In this document: positions 35,691-45,092 of the stretch, piece after piece | How positions within the stretch are numbered: the first letter of the stretch is position 1 | Layout of the letters: each line of letters opens with the position of its first letter | Position numbers and translations under genes: made by a program | DNA from: Rhizobium sp. BK418 | Lineage (GTDB): Bacteria > Pseudomonadota > Alphaproteobacteria > Rhizobiales > Rhizobiaceae | Length of the DNA: 64,000 nt | Assembly (NCBI RefSeq): GCF_004341105.1 | Contig: NZ_SLZK01000003.1 | Span: forward strand, 310,001-374,000 | Reading direction: 5' to 3' | Notes under the pieces: generated by a model | Told to the model about the DNA's origin: nothing | Seen by the model: only the letters and a program-made list of their open reading frames with translations | Database searches by the model: none

Positions 35691-36848
35691 CTACTGGCGT
35701 CCTAATATAATCGAGGAGTCGATGTCCTTGATGTCGCGCTTGCCGCAGAGCGCCATGGTGATGTCCATCTCCTTGCGAATGATCTCCAGCGCCAGCGTGA
35801 CGCCCTCCTTGCCCATGGCGCCGAGGCCATAGAGGAAGGGGCGGCCGATATAGGTGCCGCGCGCGCCGAGCGCCACGGCCTTCAGCACATCCTGACCGGA
35901 GCGGATACCGCCATCGATATGCACTTCGACACGGTCGCCGACGGCATCGACGATCCGCGGCAGCATGCTGATCGTAGACGGGGCGCCATCGAGCTGGCGG
36001 CCGCCGTGATTGGAGACGATGATAGCATCGACGCCGGTTTCGGCTGCCTGCCTCGCATCCTCGACATCGAGAATGCCCTTGATGATCAGCGGCCCACCCC
36101 ACTGTTCCTTGATCCAGGCGACATCTTTCCACGACAGCTGCGGGTCGAATTGTTCGTTTGCGAAGGTCGTGATCGAGGGAAGGTCGGCAAGGCCCTTGGC
36201 GTGGCCGAGGATGTTGCCGAAGTTGCGCCGTTTCGTCTTCATCATCTCCACGCACCAGAAGGGGCGCGTCGCCATCTGCCAGATATGTTTCGGCGTGAAT
36301 TTCGGCGGCGCCGAGAGGCCGTTGCGCAGATCCTTGTGACGTTGGCCGATGATCTGCAGGTCGGCGGTCAGCACCAGCGCAGAGCATCTGGCGGCCTTGG
36401 CGCGGTTGATGAGATCAACCACGAAACCTCTGTCGCGCATGACATAGAGCTGGAACCAGAAAGGCTTGGTCGTGACCGAGGCGACGTCCTCGATCGAGCA
36501 GATGCTCATGGTCGACAGCGTGAAGGGCACGCCGAATTCTTCCGCCGCGCGCGCCGCCAGCATTTCTCCGTCCGCATGCTGCATTCCCGTCATGCCGGTC
36601 GGAGCGAGGGCCACTGGCATGGAGACCTTCTGGCCGATCATCGTCGTCTCAAGCGTGCGATTGGTCATATCGACGAGAACCCGCTGGCGCAGCTTGATGT
36701 CGCGGAAGTCGGCCTCGTTGGCTGCATAGGTGGATTCTGTCCAAGCGCCGGAGTCCGCATAGTCGAAGAACATCTTTGGCACGCGGCGCTGGGCCATTTT
36801 CTTGAGATCGTCGATGGTCAGCGGCTTGGCCATGAAGAGAACCTTCAT
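35691..36848 (-). CDS. lldD: FMN-dependent alpha-hydroxy-acid dehydrogenase (LldD-like)
   Basis: 385-residue FMN oxidoreductase of the L-lactate dehydrogenase/glycolate oxidase family. Visible: FDYADSGAWTE, PVALAPTGMTGMQHADGE, catalytic-base region IIVSNHGGRQLDG with His and Arg, and the phosphate site DGGIRSGQDVLKA. L-lactate is the usual substrate; glycolate or hydroxy-acids from ureide breakdown are possible given the neighbours. The start may be 36848 or the ATG at 36833; an inverted repeat AGAGAACC-N13-GGTTCTCT (36836-36864) surrounds the first one. Confidence 0.85.
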   Translation of the reverse strand: MKVLFMAKPLTIDDLKKMAQRRVPKMFFDYADSGAWTESTYAANEADFRDIKLRQRVLVDMTNRTLETTMIGQKVSMPVALAPTGMTGMQHADGEMLAARAAEEFGVPFTLSTMSICSIEDVASVTTKPFWFQLYVMRDRGFVVDLINRAKAARCSALVLTADLQIIGQRHKDLRNGLSAPPKFTPKHIWQMATRPFWCVEMMKTKRRNFGNILGHAKGLADLPSITTFANEQFDPQLSWKDVAWIKEQWGGPLIIKGILDVEDARQAAETGVDAIIVSNHGGRQLDGAPSTISMLPRIVDAVGDRVEVHIDGGIRSGQDVLKAVALGARGTYIGRPFLYGLGAMGKEGVTLALEIIRKEMDITMALCGKRDIKDIDSSIILGRQ

Positions 36849-36881
36849 ATCTGGAGGGTTCTCTCCTGTACCATGCTTTTT

Positions 36882-36915
36882 CGGCCCTTTGCTATTTGAT
36901 TTCAGGGCCGTTTTT
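36882..36915 (+). terminator. Rightward intrinsic terminator upstream of lldD
   Basis: CGGCCCT (36882-36888) pairs with AGGGCCG (36904-36910) and is followed by TTTTT only on the + strand. No + strand gene lies nearby, so it would stop transcripts running antisense through lldD from the ureide operon. Confidence 0.6.
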
Positions 36916-36918
36916 ATA

Positions 36919-38241
36919 TTAGGCGGCAGGTTCGGAAAGCTTGGCCTTCATCGCCACGCCAGCCACGTAGGTCTCGGCCACAGCACGGTCGTCGCCCATG
37001 GTTTGCAGCAGGAACAGCTCTTCGGAAAGCGTCTTCACCACGTCCATCTTCAGCGCCATGGCCGGCGTTGCGGCGGCGTTGAGAACGACGAGGTCGGCGT
37101 CGGTGCCCGATTCCAGCGTGCCGATCCTATCGGCGAGCGACAGCGCCTCGGCATTGCCGAGCGTCATGTAATAATAGCTGTCGAGCGGGTTCAGGCGTTC
37201 GCCCAGAAGCTGCTGGATCTTGTAGGCCTCGTCCATCGTGCGCAGCATGGAATAGCTGGAGCCCCCGCCGATATCGGTGGCAACGCCAATACGGACCGGC
37301 TTGTCGCGGCGGGCGAGCGCCTTCAACGGGAAGAGGCCGGAACCGAGGAAGAGGTTAGAGGTCGGGCAATGGACGGCGATTGCGCCGCTCTCGCTCATGG
37401 CGTCTGCTTCGCGGTCCGACAGATGAATGGCATGGCCGAAGAGGCTCTTCGGCCCAAGCAGGCCATAGCGGGCATAGATATCGGTGTAGTCGGTCGCCTC
37501 GGGGTAGAGCTCGCAGGTGAATTTGATCTCGTCGTGGTTTTCCGAGAGGTGCGTCTGGATGTGCAGGTCGGGGAATTCGCGGGCGAGGGCGGCCGTCGCC
37601 TCCATCTGCTTCGGCGTGGAGGTGATAGCGAAACGCGGCGTGATGGCGACATGGTTGCGGCCCTTGCCGTGCCAATCGGCGATCACCTGGCGGGTCTCGT
37701 CGTAACCCATCTGCGGCGTGTCGAGCAGGCCCTGCGGTGCGTTGCGGTCCATCATCACCTTGCCGCCGACCATGCGCATGTTGCGGCGCACGGCTTCCGC
37801 GAAATAGGCGTCGGCTGAGGTCTTGTGAACCGAGCAATAGGCGGCGGCCGTCGTCGTGCCGTGGCGGATCAGCTCGTCGTAGAAATGCGTGGCGATCCTC
37901 TCGGCATGGTCGCTTTCGACGAAGCGACATTCCTCCGGAAAGGTGTAGGTGTTCAGCCATTCAAGGAGATTGGCGGCATAGGAGGCAATCACCTGCATCT
38001 GCGGGAAATGCAGGTGCATGTCGATCAGGCCCGGCAGGATGAGATGCGGGCGATGATCGACCTCATTGACGCCTTCAGGTGCCTTCGCCTTGATATCGGC
38101 ATAGGTGCCGGCTGCGGCGATGATCCCGTCCTCGATCAACAGGCCGCCATCCGTCTCATAGAAATAACTTTCGCTATCGGCGAGGCTGAGCGGGGCACGG
38201 CGGAAGGAGAGCAGGCGCCCGCGCAGGAGTGTTGTGGTCAT
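36919..38241 (-). CDS. guaD: Guanine deaminase
   Basis: 440-residue amidohydrolase converting guanine to xanthine. The zinc motif PGLIDMHLHFPQ is at about residues 77-88, followed by NTYTFPEE, HGTTTAAAYCSVH, IQTHLSENHDEI, GHAIHLSD and VATDIGGGSSYSML, all diagnostic for GuaD. Its start overlaps the puuD stop (ATGA), so they form an operon feeding xanthine and urate into the same pathway. Confidence 0.93.
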   Translation of the reverse strand: MTTTLLRGRLLSFRRAPLSLADSESYFYETDGGLLIEDGIIAAAGTYADIKAKAPEGVNEVDHRPHLILPGLIDMHLHFPQMQVIASYAANLLEWLNTYTFPEECRFVESDHAERIATHFYDELIRHGTTTAAAYCSVHKTSADAYFAEAVRRNMRMVGGKVMMDRNAPQGLLDTPQMGYDETRQVIADWHGKGRNHVAITPRFAITSTPKQMEATAALAREFPDLHIQTHLSENHDEIKFTCELYPEATDYTDIYARYGLLGPKSLFGHAIHLSDREADAMSESGAIAVHCPTSNLFLGSGLFPLKALARRDKPVRIGVATDIGGGSSYSMLRTMDEAYKIQQLLGERLNPLDSYYYMTLGNAEALSLADRIGTLESGTDADLVVLNAAATPAMALKMDVVKTLSEELFLLQTMGDDRAVAETYVAGVAMKAKLSEPAA

Positions 38242-39476
38242 TCTTGTTTGCTTTCGACTGCGCTTTCGAACCAGGCGACGAGCAGCTTGCGCTCGTCGGG
38301 CGTGATATCGGTCACGTTGCCCGGCGGCATGGCATGGCTGCGGCCCGCCTGTATATAGATTTCGCGCGCATGAGCGGCAATTTCCGCGTCATTCTCCAAG
38401 ATTACGCCTTTTGGTGCCCGGGCGATACCTTCATAGGCCGGCTCTGCCGCGTGGCACATGGAACAGCGCGTGCTGATCAGTTGCTTGACATCAGGGAAAT
38501 GCGGATCGCCGGCAAATTGCTGGAAGGCGGGTGCCACGGATGCACTCTGATCCTCGCCGGTCAGGATCTTCGGCGCGGTCGACAGCCACATGATGAGGAT
38601 GAAGAGCACGACGGTGACGATCCAGGTCCAGGTCGGCCGACCCTTGCGGGAATGCGTGGTATTGAACCAGTGGCGGATCGTGACGCCCATCAGGAAGACC
38701 AGTGCGGCAATCACCCAGTTGAAGGCGGTGCCGAAAGCCAGCGGGTAGTGGTTCGACAGCATGAAGAAGATGACGGGCAGCGTCAGGTAGTTGTTATGGA
38801 GGGAACGCTGCTTGGCCATATAGCCGTATTTGGCGTCCGGCGTGCGGCCGGCGATCAGGTCTGCGACGACGATCTTCTGGTTGGGAATGATGATCATGAA
38901 GACGTTGGCCGACATGATCGTTGCGGTGAAGGCGCCAAGATGCAGGAAGGCGGCGCGGCCGGTGAAAACCTGCGTATAACCCCACGCCATGAAGACCAGC
39001 ACGACATAGAGAACCGCCATAAGGCCCCAGGTGTTCTTGCCGAGCGGCGATTTGCAGAGCAGGTCGTAGATGATCCAGCCGAGGCCAAGCGATGCCAGCG
39101 AGATCAGAATGGCGACCGGCTTCGAAATATCGAGCACATGGCGGTCGATGAGGAAGAGATCGGCCCCGGCATAATAGACGATGCAGAGCATCAGGAAGCC
39201 GGAGAGCCAGGTGAAATAGCTCTCATATTTGAACCAGGTCAGATGTTCCGGCATCTCGGCCGGCGCCACCAGATATTTCTGGATGTGGTAGAAGCCGCCG
39301 CCATGGACCTGCCATTCCTCGCCATGGACGCCCGCAGGCAGATGCGGGCGCTTCACCAGACCAAGGTCGAGCGCGATGAAATAGAAGGACGACCCGATCC
39401 AGGCGATCGCGGTGACGACATGGAACCAGCGCGCCGCAAAGGCCAGCCACTCCCAGGCTATGGCATATTCATACAT
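38238..39476 (-). CDS. puuD: Urate hydroxylase PuuD (membrane, cytochrome c domain)
   Basis: 412 residues. The N-terminal about 300 residues carry roughly eight membrane helices of the urate oxidase N-terminal type (AWEWLAFAARWFHVVTAIAW at the start), and the C-terminal part is a cytochrome c domain with heme motif CSMCH (STRCSMCHAAEP). It converts urate to 5-hydroxyisourate using the respiratory chain rather than making peroxide. It overlaps guaD by 4 nt. Confidence 0.92.
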   Translation of the reverse strand: MYEYAIAWEWLAFAARWFHVVTAIAWIGSSFYFIALDLGLVKRPHLPAGVHGEEWQVHGGGFYHIQKYLVAPAEMPEHLTWFKYESYFTWLSGFLMLCIVYYAGADLFLIDRHVLDISKPVAILISLASLGLGWIIYDLLCKSPLGKNTWGLMAVLYVVLVFMAWGYTQVFTGRAAFLHLGAFTATIMSANVFMIIIPNQKIVVADLIAGRTPDAKYGYMAKQRSLHNNYLTLPVIFFMLSNHYPLAFGTAFNWVIAALVFLMGVTIRHWFNTTHSRKGRPTWTWIVTVVLFILIMWLSTAPKILTGEDQSASVAPAFQQFAGDPHFPDVKQLISTRCSMCHAAEPAYEGIARAPKGVILENDAEIAAHAREIYIQAGRSHAMPPGNVTDITPDERKLLVAWFESAVESKQE

Positions 39477-39661
39477 TCAGTTCCCCTGTTCTTTTTCCGA
39501 CTCGTGAGATTGCGAGAAATTCCGGCGCGAGGAAAGGGGGGATCGTGGGTTTCTTGCCACGGTGGACATTGCAGGAAGAGCATGCGGGGCAGGAAGAGCT
39601 TGCCGGGTTCGGCATTTATGCTAAGGCATCGCCAAAGACGCTGTTAAGGAGCCGCTGAAAT

Positions 39662-39856
39662 ATGCAGATCGAAGTCCCTTGCCCGAAATGCCGGAACACG
39701 CGCATGAAGTTTCCGCGCCCGCAGCCGATCGACAGCGACATCATCACCTGCTTCAGCTGCAATTTTGAGCTCGGCACCTACGGCTCCATCAAGAAAAAGA
39801 TGGTGGCGATGCTGAACCGCGTCGCGGCTGCCGAGCAGCAGCAGAAGAAGCACTAG
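39662..39856 (+). CDS. Small zinc-ribbon protein
   Basis: 64 residues with two CxxC pairs (CPKC and CFSC, about 23 residues apart), the pattern of a zinc ribbon, and a Lys/Gln-rich tail. AAGGAG lies 11 nt before the ATG. Possibly nucleic-acid or protein binding; no family name recognised. Confidence 0.7.
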   Translation: MQIEVPCPKCRNTRMKFPRPQPIDSDIITCFSCNFELGTYGSIKKKMVAMLNRVAAAEQQQKKH

Positions 39857-40337
39857 GCCACGGATCAGGGTGTTCAGCTGCATCGGTCGACGCCGCTGTC
39901 CGGGTGCATTGCGCAGACGCGCGATCGCTACCGGCGCCCTCTCCGAACGGGCGCCCACTGGCGTCGAGCAGCGCCTTGAGCAGAACGATCGCGCGCTGGC
40001 TGAGTGGGACTGGCTGGCCATCCCGCTGCGGCATTCCACTGCCGAGGTCGCGCATGAACCGGCCAAAGGCATATCGGCTCTTCCATCTGAGCTTTCATAT
40101 CCACGCAATTTGCGGTCGCAATCGCGCTGAATGCTGCGCTGCGGCGCTGGATTGTCAGTGGCATGCCTTAAAAAATGGCGGATTTCTGCGACATTTTATC
40201 CACTGCGAATGCGCCGGCGTGGAGCAGGCGATTCCTTGAAATGTGAAATTTGGGTTACAGTTTTTAAACCTTGGCCGCCGGGATGAGGTGGAAACCGCAC
40301 GACACTGGCGGCGCATTCATCGACGGAGAAGATGCCC
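39857..40337. other. Gene-poor 480-bp region
   Basis: Several short overlapping frames exist on both strands but none has a ribosome-binding site or a recognisable domain. A hairpin GGCGCCC-N9-GGGCGCC lies near 39934-39956. The right part becomes AT-rich before the secreted-protein gene at 40338 and probably holds its promoter. No RNA gene was recognised. Confidence 0.4.
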
Positions 40338-40670
40338 ATGCGAAGCATTCTGACATGCGTGATGATTGCATATGCGTCGTTTGCGACAGCCCACGACGCC
40401 GCTACAGGTTGGAGTTACGACCCCTATTGTTGCAACGGAAATGCCCATAACGGCGATTGCCAGATGATCCCGTCCAAGACCGTGGCCATCACCCCCGATG
40501 GCTATCTGCTGACGTTGAAGCCCGGGGATCACCGGCTTGTTACCCGCGATCATGTCTTTTTGCTGCCGATGACAAAGGCGATGCATTCGGGCGATAGCGA
40601 TTACCACCTCTGCCTGTTCCCTAACGAGGATACGCCGCGATGTTTCTATGCGCCCGATATGGGCTTCTGA
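40338..40670 (+). CDS. Small secreted protein, unknown
   Basis: 110 residues. Signal peptide MRSILTCVMIAYASFATA, then WSYDPYCCNGNAHNGDC and CLFPNEDTPRCFYAPDMGF; the cysteines may form disulfides in the periplasm. GGAGAAG is 7 nt before the ATG at 40338, better spaced than the ATG at 40332. Similar short rhizobial proteins are unnamed. Confidence 0.68.
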   Translation: MRSILTCVMIAYASFATAHDAATGWSYDPYCCNGNAHNGDCQMIPSKTVAITPDGYLLTLKPGDHRLVTRDHVFLLPMTKAMHSGDSDYHLCLFPNEDTPRCFYAPDMGF

Positions 40671-40705
40671 GCGAGATCTAGATCTGTCGCCCTGGCGCGA
40701 CGAGC

Positions 40706-41602
40706 TCAATCCTGCTCGACATTGAATTTCTCCAGCAGCCATTTCCGGAAGTTTCTGATTTTCGGCACGTTGCGTCTATTTTCGGGATAGGCGAGCCAAT
40801 AGTCGCGCCCGTCATTACCCGTCAGTTCGAAGGGCTGGTAAAGCCGACCCGCAGCGACATCGTCCTGAAAATGGCCGGGATTGAGCATCGCAACACCGCC
40901 GCCGGCGATCGCGATGCTGGCATCGAGGATCTGGGTGCCGAATTCGCTTTTCGGATAGCGCGAGAGATCGGCATCCTTGACGCCGGCCGCCGCAAACCAT
41001 TCGGCCCACCAGGAATCGCCGGCGCTGATCAGGAACAGTTTCAACAGATCCGCCGGCTCGTGGATGCCGCCGATTTCGGCCGCGAGTTTCGGGCTCAGCA
41101 TAGGGGAGTAATCGAGTTTCATCAGCCGATGGCTGATCAGGCCCGGCCAATCGCCGCGGCCCCAGCGGATCGCCACATCGGCAGCCTCCTTCTGGAAGTC
41201 GACGATTGTGCCAGATGTGACAAGCCTGACGGCAATATTGGGAAACTGCAGCTGGAACGCACCAATGTAGCGCGATAGCCATTGCTGGGCGAAGGTCGCG
41301 GTCGAATGGATCGTCAGCGTCTCCTCGGTCGTCTTGCGCAGCGAAGCCATCGCTTCGGCGAGAATGGCGAAAGCATCCGACACTTTTGGTGCCAGCCGTT
41401 CGCCCACTTCCGTCAGCTCGATCTGGCGCGGGCGGCGCAGGAAGAGGGGTTCGCCGATGTTCTCCTCCAGCAGCTTGATCTGATAGCTGACGGCGGTCTG
41501 CGTCATGCCGAGTTCATCACCTGCTCTCGTGAAACTGCCGAGACGCGCCACGGCCTCGAAGACGCGCAGCGCATTCAGCGGGAACTGCTTCGACAGTTTC
41601 AT
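40706..41602 (-). CDS. LysR-family regulator (GcvA-like)
   Basis: 298 residues. The HTH is at about residues 8-65 (LNALRVFEAVARLGSFTRAG and MTQTAVSYQIKLLEENIGEP); the effector domain has the GcvA/AmpR style (HSTATFAQQWLSRYIGAFQ). The start at 41602 gives MKLSKQFPLNALRVFEA. It sits between guaD-puuD and xdhCBA, divergent from a small protein, so a role in purine catabolism is possible but unproved. Confidence 0.85.
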   Translation of the reverse strand: MKLSKQFPLNALRVFEAVARLGSFTRAGDELGMTQTAVSYQIKLLEENIGEPLFLRRPRQIELTEVGERLAPKVSDAFAILAEAMASLRKTTEETLTIHSTATFAQQWLSRYIGAFQLQFPNIAVRLVTSGTIVDFQKEAADVAIRWGRGDWPGLISHRLMKLDYSPMLSPKLAAEIGGIHEPADLLKLFLISAGDSWWAEWFAAAGVKDADLSRYPKSEFGTQILDASIAIAGGGVAMLNPGHFQDDVAAGRLYQPFELTGNDGRDYWLAYPENRRNVPKIRNFRKWLLEKFNVEQD

Positions 41603-41702
41603 GGATAAGTTCTCTTTATGGGCGCAGACGGAAGTTCGATTGGAATTGCAGCATTTTTCTCGGCAAACTGCAATCATCTCATCAAACTATCGAGGTGATG
41701 TC

Positions 41703-41900
41703 ATGAATTGCCAAACTATCGAAGAGAGCAATTCTTCCGCAAGAGAGGCATTGATCACCATCGTTGTCCGACGGTTGATCGGTGGGATCGGCAGCCGGAT
41801 GCCTCGGCTCGATATGGACGTCACGCCCGATCGTATCAAGCGTGATCTTGGTTTTCTCGACGGGCGCGAACCGCGCTATGAGGAAGATGGCTCGCGATAG
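41703..41900 (+). CDS. Small DUF1127-like protein
   Basis: 65 residues, basic-helical: REALITIVVRRLIGGIGSR, then DRIKRDLGFLDGREPRYEE. The C-terminal RDLGFLDGR recalls the end of DUF1127 small regulators, which are often divergent from LysR genes, but the match is loose. AGGTGA precedes the ATG. Its last 25 bp overlap the 3' end of xdhC on the opposite strand. Confidence 0.6.
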   Translation: MNCQTIEESNSSAREALITIVVRRLIGGIGSRMPRLDMDVTPDRIKRDLGFLDGREPRYEEDGSR

Positions 41901-42727
41901 GCCGCAAGCGCGGCGAGGATTTCGGCAGCGGTCATGGCGGCGATCACTTCGGGCCGTTTGTCCTTCACAGCCGATCCGCCGATCGGCAGCGTCAGACGAG
42001 TAAGCCAGGAACGCTCGCCACCTGCCTCACGGGAAAGCCAGTTTGCAAAAGTCGCCCGCTTGGTCGCCGAACCGATCATGCCGACATAGGCAAGATCGGT
42101 TCGGGCGAGCGCTTCGCTGGCGATGAGGAAATCCAGCGCATGGTCATGGGTCAGGATGACAAGTGCTGCGCCGGCGGGGATATCCTTCACCAGAGCCTCG
42201 GGCATCGGCACTAACAGGCTTTTCGTCGAGACCGGGAGATTGGCAAGCTCATCCCGGCGGGTTTCGATGACGGTGACCGAAAGCGGCAACGGAGCAAGGG
42301 CTGCCGCTAGGGCACGGCCGACATGGCCGGCACCGAAGACATAGACCTCGGGCAGACGTTCCGCTTCATCTTCCTGTTTCTTCTCGAGTTCATCGCTCAC
42401 CGCATCCGTCACGCGCCGGAAGCGCAGCTGCGTGCGGCCGCCACAGCACTGGCCGATCTCGGGGCCAAGGGCAATGTCCATGACATCGGTGCCGCCGGTG
42501 CCAGCGAGCATCTGGCGGGCGTTGCCGATGGCGATGAATTCAAAATGGCCGCCGCCGATCGTGCCCCAGACGCGCTTTGCCGAAACCAGCATGAAGGTGC
42601 CGGCCTCGCGCGGCGTCGAACCTTGCGTACCCGTTACCTCGACGAGCACTGCATCGGGTTGCAAGGCAAGGAAGGAGCGGAAGTCGCTGCTGAGCACAAA
42701 ACCGGAAAGGATTTCGCGCCGCGTCAT
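41876..42727 (-). CDS. xdhC: Xanthine dehydrogenase accessory protein XdhC
   Basis: 283 residues. Binds molybdenum cofactor and promotes its sulfuration and insertion into XdhB. Segments: LVEVTGTQGSTPREAGTFMLV, GTIGGGHFEF, the Rossmann part VYVFGAGHVGRALA and VGMIGSATKRATFANWL. It starts 2 nt after the xdhB stop, third of the xdhA-xdhB-xdhC set. Confidence 0.93.
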   Translation of the reverse strand: MTRREILSGFVLSSDFRSFLALQPDAVLVEVTGTQGSTPREAGTFMLVSAKRVWGTIGGGHFEFIAIGNARQMLAGTGGTDVMDIALGPEIGQCCGGRTQLRFRRVTDAVSDELEKKQEDEAERLPEVYVFGAGHVGRALAAALAPLPLSVTVIETRRDELANLPVSTKSLLVPMPEALVKDIPAGAALVILTHDHALDFLIASEALARTDLAYVGMIGSATKRATFANWLSREAGGERSWLTRLTLPIGGSAVKDKRPEVIAAMTAAEILAALAAYREPSSS

Positions 42728-42729
42728 TG

Positions 42730-45066
42730 TTACACCCTCTTCATCCTCTCGACCGCCATCAGCACACGTTCGGGCGTGGCAGGCGCATCGAGCTGGGGGC
42801 AGACGCGGTAGTTGGCGACACTGGCGACCGCCATGGAGAGCGCTTCCAGCACTGATATGGCCAGCATGAAGGGCGGTTCGCCAACGGCCTTGGAACGGCC
42901 GATTGTGGCTTCTGCGTTTTCAGACCACTCGGCCAGGCGCACGTTGAAGATCTTCGGCCGGTCGGAGGCGAGCGGAATTTTGTAGGTGGAGGGCGCATGC
43001 GTGCGCAGGCGGCCCTTGTCATCCCACCAGAGCTCCTCGGTCGTCAACCAGCCCATGCCCTGAACGAAGGCGCCCTCGACCTGGCCGATATCGATTGCCG
43101 GGTTCAGCGAGCGGCCGACGTCGTGGAGGATGTCGGTGCGGTCAACGAGATATTCGCCGGTCAGCGTGTCGATCGAAACTTCGGAGCAGGCGGCGCCATA
43201 GGCGAAATAGTAGAAGGGTGTGCCGCGGCCGGCCTTGCGGTCCCAATGGATCTTCGGCGTCTTGTAGAAGCCTGCGGCCGAAAGCTGGACGCGGGCTAGA
43301 TAGGCCTGCTTGATGAAATCAGGGAAGGGGATATCCAGATCGCCGACCCGAACGCGGTTCGGCAGGAAGACGACTTCGTCGGCGGGGACGCCCCATTTCT
43401 CCGCCGCAAAGGCGACCAGCCGCTCCTTGATCTGGCGGGCGGCGTCGAAGGCGGCCATGCCGTTCAGGTCCGAACCGGAGGAGGCGGCGGTGGCCGAGGT
43501 GTTCGGCACCTTGCCGGTCGTCGTGGCCGTTATCTTCACCTTGTCGATATCGACCTGGAAACTATCGGCCAAAACCTGCGCCACCTTGGTATAGAGGCCC
43601 TGGCCCATTTCGGTGCCACCATGATTCAGGTGGATCGAGCCGTCCTGATAGATATGGACGAGCGCGCCGGCCTGGTTGAAGGCGGTCATGGTGAAGGAGA
43701 TGCCGAACTTGACCGGCGTCAGCGCGATGCCCTTGCGGATATAGCGGTTGTCGCGGTTGAAGGCGACGATGGCGTTGCGCCGGGCGCGGTAATCGGCGCT
43801 TTCCTCGAGCTCCTCGACCACGCGGGCGATAATATTGTCCTCGACCTCCTGATGATAGGGCGTCGTCGTGCGCCCGGAGCCAGGCTTGCCGTAAAAATTC
43901 AGCTTGCGGATATCGAGCGGATCCTTGCCGACGGCATAGGCGATCTCCTCGATAAAGCGCTCGGCACCGAGCATGCCCTGCGGGCCACCGAACCCGCGGA
44001 AGGCGGTATTGGAGACGGTGTGCGTCTTCAAGGGCTGCGAGGTCAGATGCACATGCGGGTAGAAATAGCTGGAATCGGCATGGAAGAGGGCGCGGTCGGT
44101 GACGGGGCCTGAGAGATCGGAGGAGAAGCCGCAGCGGGCCGAATAGGTGGCGTCGACGGCGTGGATGCGGCCTTCGTCATCGAAGCCGAGTTCATAATCG
44201 ACGCGGAAATCGTGGCGCTTGCCGGTTGCGCTCATGTCCTCGTCGCGATCCGGACGGAACTTGATGGCGCGCTTCAGTTTCTTGGCTGCGATCGCAGCGA
44301 GGGCCGCAAACTGGTTGCCCTGCGTTTCTTTACCGCCGAAGCCGCCGCCCATGCGGCGCACATTGACGGTGACGGCATTCGAGGGAATGTGCAGCACATG
44401 GCCGACGATGTGCTGGACTTCGCTTGGGTGCTGGGTGGAGGACCAGACGGCGACTTCATCGTCCTCGCCAGGGATTGCCATGGCGATGTGGCTTTCGAGA
44501 TAGAAATGCTCCTGGCCGCCGATGCGCATGCGGCCGGTCAGCCGGCGCGGGGCATTGGCCATTTCCGTTTCCGGTTCGCCACGCTTCAGCGTCATCGGCG
44601 TGATGACGAGCGGGCTGCCATTGTCAATCGCGCCGTCGATGTCGCTCCAGTGCGGCAGGTCGCGATATTCGATCTTCGCCTTGCGGGCGGCGCGGCGCGC
44701 AATCTCGCGGGTTTGCGCGATGACAGCGAAGATCGGCTGGCCGTGGAATTCGACCTTGGTTTCGGCGAGCAGCGGTTCGTCATGACTGCCGTTCGAGCTG
44801 ATGTCGTTGACGCCGGGAATATCCTTGCCGGTGAAGACCCAAACGACGCCGGGATAGGTCTGGACCTCGGAGAGATCCATCGCGACGATCTCGGCATGGG
44901 CGCGATCGGACAGGCCGAGCGCACCGTGCAGCAGGTCGGACGGTTCCGGAATATCGTCGATATAATCGGCACTTCCGATGACATGCTTATGCGCTGAATC
45001 ATGGCGCAGCGAGGCGTGCATCTGGCCGTTGATGAGCTTGCGATCCTCGAAGGTGGACTTGTCCAT
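42730..45066 (-). CDS. xdhB: Xanthine dehydrogenase molybdopterin subunit XdhB
   Basis: 778 residues. Catalytic molybdenum subunit that hydroxylates hypoxanthine and xanthine to urate. Signatures: HVIGSADYIDDIPEP near the N-terminus, FHGQPIFAVIAQ, GGFGGKETQ (molybdopterin loop), FRGFGGPQGML, and near the C-terminus GRSKAVGEPPFMLAISV, which includes the catalytic Glu of the family. The start at 45066 is chosen because GAAGGAG lies 7 nt upstream; a longer frame would translate the palindromic element. Second gene after xdhA. Confidence 0.93.
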   Translation of the reverse strand: MDKSTFEDRKLINGQMHASLRHDSAHKHVIGSADYIDDIPEPSDLLHGALGLSDRAHAEIVAMDLSEVQTYPGVVWVFTGKDIPGVNDISSNGSHDEPLLAETKVEFHGQPIFAVIAQTREIARRAARKAKIEYRDLPHWSDIDGAIDNGSPLVITPMTLKRGEPETEMANAPRRLTGRMRIGGQEHFYLESHIAMAIPGEDDEVAVWSSTQHPSEVQHIVGHVLHIPSNAVTVNVRRMGGGFGGKETQGNQFAALAAIAAKKLKRAIKFRPDRDEDMSATGKRHDFRVDYELGFDDEGRIHAVDATYSARCGFSSDLSGPVTDRALFHADSSYFYPHVHLTSQPLKTHTVSNTAFRGFGGPQGMLGAERFIEEIAYAVGKDPLDIRKLNFYGKPGSGRTTTPYHQEVEDNIIARVVEELEESADYRARRNAIVAFNRDNRYIRKGIALTPVKFGISFTMTAFNQAGALVHIYQDGSIHLNHGGTEMGQGLYTKVAQVLADSFQVDIDKVKITATTTGKVPNTSATAASSGSDLNGMAAFDAARQIKERLVAFAAEKWGVPADEVVFLPNRVRVGDLDIPFPDFIKQAYLARVQLSAAGFYKTPKIHWDRKAGRGTPFYYFAYGAACSEVSIDTLTGEYLVDRTDILHDVGRSLNPAIDIGQVEGAFVQGMGWLTTEELWWDDKGRLRTHAPSTYKIPLASDRPKIFNVRLAEWSENAEATIGRSKAVGEPPFMLAISVLEALSMAVASVANYRVCPQLDAPATPERVLMAVERMKRV

Positions 45067-45092
45067 CAGATGGCTCCTTCGTGATGAGATGT

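Noticed and set aside
39870..40130. 86-codon + strand frame in the gap after the zinc-ribbon gene
   Set aside because: No ribosome-binding site and Arg/Pro-rich composition typical of non-coding G+C-rich DNA; overlapping alternatives exist on both strands.
39857..40337. Possible tRNA or small RNA in the 480-bp gap
   Set aside because: No cloverleaf, CCA end or strong terminator was found; only one modest hairpin.
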